A stretch of 50,907 nt of DNA, from positions 1-50,907 of the IMG/VR virus record IMGVR_UViG_3300033998_000441; one strand, given 5' to 3'. This DNA comes from a virus. This document shows, one piece after another, positions 17,297-24,063 of the stretch (position 1 is its first letter; the number at the start of each line of letters is the position of its first letter). The notes under the pieces are model-generated. The model searched no databases. It was not told the origin of the DNA and worked only from the letters and a program-made list of their open reading frames with translations. A program made the position numbers and the translations under genes.

Positions 17297-18873
17297 TCTA
17301 GTTTCCTCCCATCTTTAAGATCAAATATAGCTTTATCATCAAACAGGATAACCTCATCTACCTCTTGGATGAACCTCACTTCGTAATTTGCCTTATCTCT
17401 AAGTAATACTACCGTAGCCTTTCTCAATTCATCCTCATTTAATGACTTCAAATCACAATAAGCCATTTTATGTTTTCTCTGGCCGTCACAAGTCCACCTC
17501 TCGTAATATTCTCGGAAAGTCGTTTTACTGTGAGCAATAGGATTTCTAATACATTTGGATCCGCATTTGCCACATTTAATCTTTCCTGTAAAACATGTTC
17601 TACCCCTTGGCATACAGGAGTAATCCCTTGACCAGTTTTTTATCTTTCCATTCTTAAAGTGAAATTCTATCCTATAATCGTAAACTAAGATCCTATCAAT
17701 TTCCTTTTGAAATCGTTCTTCATCCAACTCCTTTTCTCCTAAAACATATGCTGAAGCTGTCCGTAGTAAATCCTCATCGACCGGATGTAAATCCTCATCG
17801 ACCGGATGTAAATCGCAGCATTTGATTCCCTTGGTTTCACGAGCATTGCATACCCATCTCTTATAAGAATTTTTTTCTGTTGTTTTACTATGGGTGATAT
17901 TCCTGCGGCTACATTTGTATCCGCATTTGCCACATTGGACTTTACCAGTAAAGCAAGTAATCTGCTTGTTTTTATTTGATGCGTTTTTGCCACGCTCCAC
18001 ACGAGCATTCTGCACTTCCTGGAACAACTCTTTACTAATAATCGGTTCATGTGCTTCTTCCACCCGATACTTTGGTAATTCTCCGTAATTCAAAGTTCTC
18101 TTTCGTATCTTGGGTGAATAACTTTTCTGTAACACTAGGTTTCCAATGTATATCTCATTTTGGAGTATGTCTTTAATGGATGCCCTTGTTAGTGAATTTC
18201 CATTTATTCCTACAACCCCTTTTTCATTAAGTAACTTAGGTAACTGAAGTGTTGAAATGCCAGTAAGGTATTGCTCAAAAATAAACCTAACTGCTTCAGC
18301 TTCATCGGGAACAATCCTGTATTTACTCCCATCCCATTCATAACCAAAAGCTCTGCTCGGTGAATGGAGTTCTCCTTTTTCAAAACCTTTTTTGATGGCC
18401 CATTTTATGTTTTCGGACATACTTCTGCTTTCTTCCTGTGCGAAGGATGCCAGAATGGTTAGCAATAGTTCTCCGTCCCCACTCATAGAGCTGATGTTTT
18501 CTCTTTCGAATCGCACTTCAACTCCAATATCTTTCAGATGTCGAACCGTCTCCAAGAGATCTACCGTGTTTCTAGCAAACCGGCTTATTGACTTTGTAAG
18601 TACAATATCAATCTTACCTGCATCGCAGTCTACAACAAGACGCTTGAAATCGTCACGTTTTTCTGTGTTGGTACCAGTAATTCCTTCATCAGCGTAAACA
18701 CCAACATAAGTCCATTCCGGATTTTTTTGTATTAAAGTGCTATAGTAACTAATCTGTGCTGAAAGGGAATGTAGAAGCACTTCTGAATCTTTGGATACAC
18801 GAGCATATGCTGCGACCTTTTTCTTTAGGTGCATTTTCGGTATAGCTGCTCCTATTTTGCTGATTTTTCGCAT
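17281..18873 (-). CDS. Large serine recombinase (integrase) with two zinc ribbons
   Basis: A 530-aa site-specific recombinase, probably the prophage integrase or one partner of a recombinase pair. The resolvase domain spans about residues 18-165, with nucleophile Ser27 in AAYARVSKDSE, DEGITGTNTEKRDD and KSISRFARNTVDLL. The recombinase domain follows (RAFGYEWDG, then SIKDILQNEIYIGN). The zinc ribbon is present twice: CGKCGYKCSRR with a later CNA...CCD, and CGKCGSKCIRN with a later CDG...YCD. A 21-bp tandem duplication between them gives DLHPVDEDLHPVDED. A GGAAAGGAG site precedes the ATG. Both the duplicated ribbon and the absence of a long coiled coil are unusual for phage integrases. It follows the SHOCT gene by 44 bp. 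Confidence 0.88.
   Translation of the reverse strand: MRKISKIGAAIPKMHLKKKVAAYARVSKDSEVLLHSLSAQISYYSTLIQKNPEWTYVGVYADEGITGTNTEKRDDFKRLVVDCDAGKIDIVLTKSISRFARNTVDLLETVRHLKDIGVEVRFERENISSMSGDGELLLTILASFAQEESRSMSENIKWAIKKGFEKGELHSPSRAFGYEWDGSKYRIVPDEAEAVRFIFEQYLTGISTLQLPKLLNEKGVVGINGNSLTRASIKDILQNEIYIGNLVLQKSYSPKIRKRTLNYGELPKYRVEEAHEPIISKELFQEVQNARVERGKNASNKNKQITCFTGKVQCGKCGYKCSRRNITHSKTTEKNSYKRWVCNARETKGIKCCDLHPVDEDLHPVDEDLLRTASAYVLGEKELDEERFQKEIDRILVYDYRIEFHFKNGKIKNWSRDYSCMPRGRTCFTGKIKCGKCGSKCIRNPIAHSKTTFREYYERWTCDGQRKHKMAYCDLKSLNEDELRKATVVLLRDKANYEVRFIQEVDEVILFDDKAIFDLKDGRKLEWQRE
17767..17808. repeat. 21-bp tandem duplication inside the recombinase gene
   Basis: The unit TAAATCCTCATCGACCGGATG occurs twice in direct succession (17767-17787 and 17788-17808) and starts again as TAAATCG. 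It preserves the reading frame and duplicates seven residues (LHPVDED). It looks like a recent replication-slippage event. Confidence 0.9.
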
Positions 18874-18917
18874 AGTATCGACTCCTTTCCAACACTATAT
18901 ATCACTCTATAAGCTTA

Positions 18918-19094
18918 CTAATTCAAGCTAATGTCGGTGAATAATGTGCCGAAAATCGGTTGGTATTTCTCCAGCATAATTGTATCAAATTCATGATAGT
19001 CCTCTTCGGATATCACACCTTTTTCTAGCATTGATCTAGCAATACTCATTGTGGTCTGATACAACAATTCATTTCTAAATTGGTCTTCACTCAT
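18918..19094 (-). CDS. SHOCT-like small protein of the recombinase module
   Basis: A 58-aa helical protein, MSEDQFRNELLYQ..., ending in a SHOCT-like motif (ARSMLEKGVISEEDYHEF). SHOCT segments are short oligomerisation helices found alone or at the ends of bacterial proteins. The ATG at 19094 overlaps the stop of the upstream zinc-ribbon gene and has GGAGGT 7 bases upstream, so the longer frame starting at 19205 is not used. Similar small proteins sit between a zinc-ribbon HTH protein and serine recombinases in many clostridial prophages, which suggests a helper role in integration or excision. That role is inference. Confidence 0.75.
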   Translation of the reverse strand: MSEDQFRNELLYQTTMSIARSMLEKGVISEEDYHEFDTIMLEKYQPIFGTLFTDISLN

Positions 19095-19518
19095 CCCGGC
19101 CACCTCCAAATCGGTCAGCCACATAGCATTCATGACAACAATACTTCCTACGGGAATTACCATAGACCATGAATTGCTTTTTACTGTGAGGACAGGTAAA
19201 TTCATACAAAGCTTTCCGCTTTACCATATCAAGATTGTTGTTCCACCACTCCATTCTGCACTTATCAGAGCAAAACTTCTTCTCTTTTCTACCTGGGTTT
19301 TGTTCTACAGAAACACCACAGCACTTGCAGTAATACACGCCATTAGCTACTCGCACTTGCATTTTTGCTATATCTACTTTTGCCTTATTCGTCAGATTGT
19401 TTCTTCTACAAAAAGACTTTACAGTATTCTCTGAAACACCAAGTGCTTGAGCAATTCTAATATATCCGTACCCTTCAGCACGTAGTTTTGCAATTTGTAG
19501 CTTCTGTTCCTTCGTCAT
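19087..19518 (-). CDS. HTH protein with two cysteine clusters, start of the recombinase operon
   Basis: A 143-aa putative DNA-binding protein. Residues 1-37 form a resolvase- or sigma-like helix-turn-helix (IAKLRAEGYGYIRIAQALGV, then SENTVKSFCRR). Two treble-clef-like cysteine clusters follow: YCKCCGVSVEQN with KFCSDKCRMEWW, and FTCPHSKKQF with KYCCHECYVADR. It opens the operon with the SHOCT and recombinase genes, so it may regulate them or take part in recombination directionality. The ATG has GGAGGT 9 bases upstream, and one copy of the bipartite CCGTYCAA-N12-TGTCCTTAGG element lies about 45 bp in front. Such proteins are frequent next to clostridial serine integrases; no activity is established that I know of. 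Confidence 0.8.
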   Translation of the reverse strand: MTKEQKLQIAKLRAEGYGYIRIAQALGVSENTVKSFCRRNNLTNKAKVDIAKMQVRVANGVYYCKCCGVSVEQNPGRKEKKFCSDKCRMEWWNNNLDMVKRKALYEFTCPHSKKQFMVYGNSRRKYCCHECYVADRFGGGRDE

Positions 19519-19550
19519 TGAAATTACACCTCCAATCGTTGAGGAATTAT

Positions 19551-19593
19551 CCCTCTAACTTCCTAAGGACAGAAATCATCAATTTGAACGGAT
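19551..19593 (-). promoter_or_regulatory. Bipartite element copy D, upstream of the HTH gene
   Basis: Read on the minus strand this is ATCCGTTCAA, 12 bases, TGTCCTTAGGAA, GTTAGAGGG. It matches three copies at 36.8 kb in both half-sites and in the 12-base spacing, and ends about 45 bp before the start codon. A small GAGG/CCTC hairpin follows it. This is a promoter or operator candidate; the binding factor is unknown. Confidence 0.65.
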
Positions 19594-19601
19594 ATTTTTA
19601 C

Positions 19602-19640
19602 AAAAAAAATAACCACCAAGTGAAATTAATCACCTAGTGG
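19602..19640 (-). terminator. Terminator downstream of the LysM/GH18 gene
   Basis: CCACCAAGTGA and TCACCTAGTGG (19613-19623 and 19630-19640) form an 11-bp stem with two G-U type pairs. On the minus strand the stem is followed by TTATTTTTTTTG, a standard Rho-independent terminator. It separates the GH18 cargo gene from the recombinase operon. Confidence 0.8.
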
Positions 19641-19739
19641 CTTTAGGAGTATAGTTATTCTGTTTTGGAATGAGAAAACTTACTGTTAAATATGCAAAGA
19701 GAAAATATGATAATCTTTGTGCTCGCATCTCCAATATAG

Positions 19740-21038
19740 CTATTCAAATAGAACTTTTTCAATTTTGTATTGTGAATTAATAATCAACCATAATTGTGGA
19801 TTATAAATCGTAATATTCCAGATGCCTGTTCCTAGTAAACTATATTTAGATACCAACTCTAATAAAGCATTTATACTTCTTGCATCGATAAACCACACAA
19901 TATGTTCTATTTTATTTCCATAATTATTATTAACGCTATATCTAAAAAACGGTGTTTGAGATTTTTCGTCAAATTGTATGACTACGCCTACAGTGCGTGC
20001 TAAATCGATAGCTCTTTCGAGGGTCAGACAATTAACACTGGAAATACCTGCTGAATAGGGAAGTTCCCAATCGTAACCGATGGTCGCTAATCCTGCAATA
20101 ATTTTATCAGGTAAAATAAATTCCAATTGGTATTCTAAATACACATTCATGTTGTAGATAGAACTGATAGGCGAAGGGGGATTAGTATTCTTTGCCCATT
20201 CGTAGTTCATAAAAATGATGTTATGAGCTATATGGTCTAATACAGTATAATCCGCCGTTTCATATCTTATATCATTACCAATAGCAGTTATATTAGGACT
20301 GACTATTGCAAAAACAAGATATCCCTCTTCTTTTAATCGATTTGCTATTTTAATAAAATAATTTTCATATACTTGTAAAGATGAAACACTTATATATTCA
20401 AAAGAGATATTTATTCCATAATAACCTTTCGTTCTTAGGATTGATAGGATATTTTCAATTTGCTTATTTTGAAAATCTTCGTTCAATAATAGGTCATATG
20501 CAGTTCTTATATTAGCTTCACCTTGAATAGTTAATGTAGTTAATAACATAAGCGGCATAACACCGTAATCCTTAGCTATTTGTATAATTTCTGTTTCATC
20601 GTAATAAGAGATTATGTCACCTTCAATTGTTGCTGTATAGTTCAATACTGAAAGATAAGTCAGGTATGGCAATGTCTTTCTTAGGGTGACTTTATCTATA
20701 TAGGGAACCGTATTACCATGTGTTGTAATATTTCCTTTCTTATTATAATTTATTACAATTTCATCTCCTGGGTAGATATACTCTCTTTCTGCAAGATATG
20801 GATTATTCTGCAATAATTGCATTACAGTAACATTATGAAATTTAGCGATATCCATTAACAAATCACCATCTTTAACCGTATAAGTAAGTTCTGGGGATAC
20901 AATAACAAGAGACTGCCCAATAACTAAGTCATTTTCATTTTCTAATCCATTATCTTGAATTAAGATTGTCTCTGAGACTCCATAAAAATCAGCAATTGAT
21001 TGTATGGTCTCATCTTGCTGTACTACATGTATTATCAT
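19740..21038 (-). CDS. LysM-LysM-GH18 peptidoglycan hydrolase (SleL/YaaH-like)
   Basis: A 432-aa cell-wall enzyme resembling the spore cortex N-acetylglucosaminidases SleL and YaaH. Two LysM peptidoglycan-binding repeats (about 1-48 and 52-97) precede a GH18 barrel (about 105-432). There is no signal peptide, as is common for spore-coat members. The GH18 catalytic strand reads YYGINISFEYI: the general acid Glu214 is kept, but Ser212 replaces the aspartate usual in NIDFE. Activity may therefore be reduced. The gene sits between the phage lysis module and the integrase module, the usual site for cargo genes of temperate phages, and has its own terminator. It could also be a host gene caught at the prophage edge. 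Confidence 0.8.
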   Translation of the reverse strand: MIIHVVQQDETIQSIADFYGVSETILIQDNGLENENDLVIGQSLVIVSPELTYTVKDGDLLMDIAKFHNVTVMQLLQNNPYLAEREYIYPGDEIVINYNKKGNITTHGNTVPYIDKVTLRKTLPYLTYLSVLNYTATIEGDIISYYDETEIIQIAKDYGVMPLMLLTTLTIQGEANIRTAYDLLLNEDFQNKQIENILSILRTKGYYGINISFEYISVSSLQVYENYFIKIANRLKEEGYLVFAIVSPNITAIGNDIRYETADYTVLDHIAHNIIFMNYEWAKNTNPPSPISSIYNMNVYLEYQLEFILPDKIIAGLATIGYDWELPYSAGISSVNCLTLERAIDLARTVGVVIQFDEKSQTPFFRYSVNNNYGNKIEHIVWFIDARSINALLELVSKYSLLGTGIWNITIYNPQLWLIINSQYKIEKVLFE

Positions 21039-21046
21039 AAATAATC

Positions 21047-21184
21047 TCAGAATTCTTGATTTATTATTACTAATATATTCCTGATATTTTTAATAATTCC
21101 AATCTTATTCAGTTTGCTTGAGATGCGACTTAAATTTAACATTAATTGTAGCCTCTGATTTGAATTAAACAATGAATTTATCAT
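21047..21184 (-). CDS. 45-aa basic hypothetical protein upstream of the GH18 gene
   Basis: A small frame, MINSLFNSNQRLQLML..., ending 8 bp before the GH18 start. Its ATG at 21184 has GGAGGT 5 bases upstream, clearly better than anything before the GH18 gene, so the two may be coupled. The product is rich in Ile, Asn and Arg/Lys and could be a short amphipathic helix. I do not recognise it. The ribosome binding site is the main support. Confidence 0.45.
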   Translation of the reverse strand: MINSLFNSNQRLQLMLNLSRISSKLNKIGIIKNIRNILVIINQEF

Positions 21185-21236
21185 CCTGCACCTCCACGCG
21201 GAAAATAACTTAACTCGAACGCCCAATACAAAGCAT

Positions 21237-21270
21237 AAAAAATAACCCAAGGAGATTCACACTCCTCGGG
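21237..21270 (-). terminator. Terminator downstream of the phage amidase
   Basis: CCCAAGGAG (21246-21254) and CTCCTCGGG (21262-21270) form a stem with a 7-base loop. The minus-strand transcript then reads TTATTTTTTAT. It closes the late tail-lysis operon just after the endolysin. Confidence 0.8.
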
Positions 21271-21285
21271 CTTTGTTTTATCTTA

Positions 21286-21990
21286 TTAATCATACCTTAT
21301 AACTGCATCTTTAAATCCCAGCTTTTTTACTTTATCAAGTTGCGCATCAGCGTTTGCTTTTATAGAATAAGCACCAACCTGCACTCTATAATATTTCTTA
21401 TCTTCCTTCTCTTCTTCTGCCTGAAGTCTTTCTTTTACTGCATTTCTAAATGAGTCCATGGTCTCACCATGCCTTGGAAACCAGTGCATTACATCCGCAT
21501 GATTACTGGCTATTCCAAGTTTATATCCTTCGCTGTGACAGATAATATTGTTCTCATTCAGACCATATAGCTTACAAAGATACACGCAAAGTTCTATTGC
21601 CTCGTTAAATACCTTACGGAAGTATGATCTATCGGTTAAGTTATCCTCACAAATCTCAAAACTGATATGAGTGTCATTGCCAGACCCTTTCCATCCGCTA
21701 CTACAATGCCACCCACGATGGTTCCAAGGTAACGTTTGATAGGTAGCTATAGAACCATCCGCCAGCTTACCAATAAAGGCATGGACACAAACTTGCTTTC
21801 CACCTGGTTTATCCTGATTCCAGTGGTTATTGTATTGGTTCTTGCCAAGGAGTCCATCATCAGGACCAACATAACGTTTCAGCCATGGGTTACTTGCTCC
21901 AGTGGAGTGAACCATAATCCCTTTTGGTGTTATGGTTTTGCCCGCTTTATAGCAGGCATTTTTCGTAAGTATCAATTTATGCAAATTCAA
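21286..21990 (-). CDS. Phage endolysin: N-acetylmuramoyl-L-alanine amidase with SPOR domain
   Basis: A 234-aa endolysin that cleaves the MurNAc-L-alanine bond of peptidoglycan. Residues about 15-165 form an amidase_2 (T7 lysozyme-like) fold. Metal-binding candidates are His28 in GIMVHSTG and the later CHSEGY and NHADVMHWF segments. The C-terminal 40 residues (YYRVQVGAYSIKANAD...) form a SPOR-type repeat, probably for wall binding. There is no signal peptide, which fits release through the neighbouring holin. It is the last gene of the phage late operon and is followed by a terminator. Confidence 0.9.
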   Translation of the reverse strand: MNLHKLILTKNACYKAGKTITPKGIMVHSTGASNPWLKRYVGPDDGLLGKNQYNNHWNQDKPGGKQVCVHAFIGKLADGSIATYQTLPWNHRGWHCSSGWKGSGNDTHISFEICEDNLTDRSYFRKVFNEAIELCVYLCKLYGLNENNIICHSEGYKLGIASNHADVMHWFPRHGETMDSFRNAVKERLQAEEEKEDKKYYRVQVGAYSIKANADAQLDKVKKLGFKDAVIRYD

Positions 21991-22008
21991 TTTTATCGCC
22001 TCATTTTT

Positions 22009-23562
22009 TTAATTGGCTGGTAAAGTTACTGGGTACAGATGATAAGTAAATTTCAAATCACAATAAGCATTAGCCGAAGTACCATCACTTCCCATACTGA
22101 TATACAGCCCATAACCTGCAGGCACTCGGCCTTGACGCATTTGAATATCCGTATGCAACCCTGCATTTGAACTTTCAGCGCCGATTGGTGTGCTGCGTGA
22201 GATTCTGGTAAAGTTAACTTCATCGTTTGAGATATATAAGTCTAGTTCCTTTTCACTTGTATCCGATTGACGGCAAAGGGTAACCAAATGACAATCATAA
22301 GCCGTCGGATAAAGCAATCCGTCCTGTCCACCTATAACCACACTACCAATGGGCAATAATGTGTGCAATGGTCCTCGAATACTATTAGCACCGCCTGATC
22401 CGGTAGCATTGCCACTAAGTACATATCTTAAATAGCTTGCTCTGGTGAACGCATTGATCGTAGCCGTTGCAGTAGAGGTAAGCGTCAATGGTGACGTCGA
22501 ATTTTCCGCTCTTTCCAATAAGAATAGACTCTCACCAGAAGGAATGGTAACATCACCAATGGAGAAAATCCGACTCGTCCAATAGGCTGTGCAAGCTGGA
22601 TTTGGTGATGTTCCTGACCCATAGGTAATGTTAGCTACATCTTGGATGCCCCTTATAGCTTCAGCAAGTTTCTTGACAGTATTGCGGAGGGTACCTTGGA
22701 TTAACACCTGCACATTGTTTGCAGCAGGGCTTCCTAAAGTCGTAACAAGAGTATATGTTACCGTGCCGATTACTACGTTATTTCCGCTATTTATGCTCGT
22801 AAAAGTGATGGCCCCTCTTCGGCTAACCATATCCGGTGCAGTAGCAGTTTCTATCGGATGCAAATGGTTGAGAATAATCCCTGTTCGCGTGTATAATGTG
22901 TCACGCATATCCTCGATTAGACCATGAGTACTGTTGAGCAAATTATAGTTATCATTTAACAGACCATGTGTGGTATTTAATAATGTATAATTATCCTCTA
23001 GCAGATTGTGAGTAGTAGTTAGAAGTTCATAGTTATCATCAACTAGATCATACGCAGTGGTAAGCAGACCATAGGTATCATTTAATCGTTCATGTGTGGT
23101 GTTTAATAAATCATAGTTGTTATTTAGCAGACCATAGATGAGATTAAGTAGACTATTTATTTCATCAACATCTAGTGCGGATAGTGCCGATAGGACTTGA
23201 TTTAGCCATTCTTGTGCAGGAGGTTCCGGTGGCTCGGCAATCCCGTCTACAAGAGCATCCTCGACTACGGTTAAAACTCGAACGCTTTTTCCTACCACAT
23301 CACCGTCCGTAACTCTTATTTCTAGCCTTCCTACTCCTACCTGTACTGTATCTGTTGCACTTGGGGACCAGGTAAGAGCTCCATCCATGTAGTTCGTTAC
23401 AACAGGATAGGCAGCCCCATCAGGCCTTCTATAAATTGCATTTAAGGATGCTCCAGAGTATTTATCTTCCAATAGGTTAGATACATCAAATTCAATATTT
23501 CTATAGTGATGCTCACCGCGCCGACCAATGAACACTGTTGCTACTTTCGTTAAATCAATCAT
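22009..23562 (-). CDS. Phage baseplate/tail-fibre protein with heptad-repeat coiled coil
   Basis: A 517-aa structural protein. The N-terminal 105 residues resemble the BppU-type baseplate domain (NIEFDVSNLLEDKYSG, then RLEIRVTDGDVVGKSVRVL). Residues 138-219 are eleven near-perfect heptads, mostly alternating D-N-Y and T-T-H endings (GLLNNNY, DLLNTTH, NLLEDNY and so on), which predicts a parallel coiled coil, probably trimeric. The remaining 300 residues are beta-rich and likely form the receptor-binding tip. The ATG overlaps the holin stop in a TAATG arrangement. The heptads come from tandem 42-nt units and could change length by slippage. Confidence 0.8.
   Translation of the reverse strand: MIDLTKVATVFIGRRGEHHYRNIEFDVSNLLEDKYSGASLNAIYRRPDGAAYPVVTNYMDGALTWSPSATDTVQVGVGRLEIRVTDGDVVGKSVRVLTVVEDALVDGIAEPPEPPAQEWLNQVLSALSALDVDEINSLLNLIYGLLNNNYDLLNTTHERLNDTYGLLTTAYDLVDDNYELLTTTHNLLEDNYTLLNTTHGLLNDNYNLLNSTHGLIEDMRDTLYTRTGIILNHLHPIETATAPDMVSRRGAITFTSINSGNNVVIGTVTYTLVTTLGSPAANNVQVLIQGTLRNTVKKLAEAIRGIQDVANITYGSGTSPNPACTAYWTSRIFSIGDVTIPSGESLFLLERAENSTSPLTLTSTATATINAFTRASYLRYVLSGNATGSGGANSIRGPLHTLLPIGSVVIGGQDGLLYPTAYDCHLVTLCRQSDTSEKELDLYISNDEVNFTRISRSTPIGAESSNAGLHTDIQMRQGRVPAGYGLYISMGSDGTSANAYCDLKFTYHLYPVTLPAN
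22906..23151 (-). repeat. Heptad repeat tract in the fibre gene (period 21/42 nt)
   Basis: About eleven consecutive 7-codon units, paired as 14-codon units ending alternately in Asn-Tyr and Thr-His. DNA similarity between units is high but not perfect. The tract encodes the stalk of the fibre. Confidence 0.85.
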
Positions 23563-23999
23563 TATTTTTCCTCCTGCGAACCGTCCTCTTCTCGCTTATG
23601 CAGTTGTTTTAGTACATCCTTAAGTTTTTCCGGGATAGGCAATCCGATGTGAGCTGCATTTTCGAGGATAGAAATTCCTTCATTACTTAAATAAAAGAAA
23701 ATCACTGCTGTACGCAGAACATTTGTATCTGTATTACCTACAACTCCTAAAACATTTGTATCTATCACATGCGACACACCTACCAATACAAAAATAAGCA
23801 CCTTTTTAAAGATGCCTTTGGCTCCAATCTTACTGCACAAGTTCTTATCAATGATTGCACATAACACACCCGTTATATAATCAATTACAACAAAGGTAAT
23901 GAGCGCATAGAGAAAACCATCAAAACCACCGAGAAACCAACCAACAAACCCTCCTGCGACTATCAATGCGGCCTGTATCTTGTTCCATATCTCTTTCAT
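23562..23999 (-). CDS. Phage holin (phage_holin_4/TcdE-like)
   Basis: A 145-aa membrane protein that would permeabilise the membrane and release the endolysin. Three hydrophobic segments are visible: around AALIVAGGFVGWFLGG, FLYALITFVVIDYITGVL and VLIFVLVGVSHVI. The motif DYITGVLCAIIDK with GAKGIFKK is typical of the Cph1/TcdE-like holin family. The C-terminus is short and charged. The ATG at 23999 (MKEIWNK) is preferred, with GGAGGG 7 bases upstream. It is placed between the tail-tip and fibre genes, upstream of the amidase. Confidence 0.9.
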   Translation of the reverse strand: MKEIWNKIQAALIVAGGFVGWFLGGFDGFLYALITFVVIDYITGVLCAIIDKNLCSKIGAKGIFKKVLIFVLVGVSHVIDTNVLGVVGNTDTNVLRTAVIFFYLSNEGISILENAAHIGLPIPEKLKDVLKQLHKREEDGSQEEK

Positions 24000-24029
24000 T
24001 CTCAAACCCTCCAATCATATTTTTGCATA

Positions 24030-24057
24030 GAAAAAGCGCCCTGGTAAAAAGAGCGCT
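24030..24057 (-). terminator. Possible terminator or attenuator before the holin
   Basis: AGCGC (24035-24039) pairs with GCGCT (24053-24057), followed on the minus strand by TTTTTC. The stem is only 5 bp with a 13-base loop, so read-through into the holin and lysis genes is expected. Confidence 0.45.
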
Positions 24058-24063
24058 ATAACA

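Noticed and set aside
22906-23151. CRISPR-like array from regular repeats
   Set aside because: The units are in-frame heptads of a structural protein with no spacers and no cas genes nearby.
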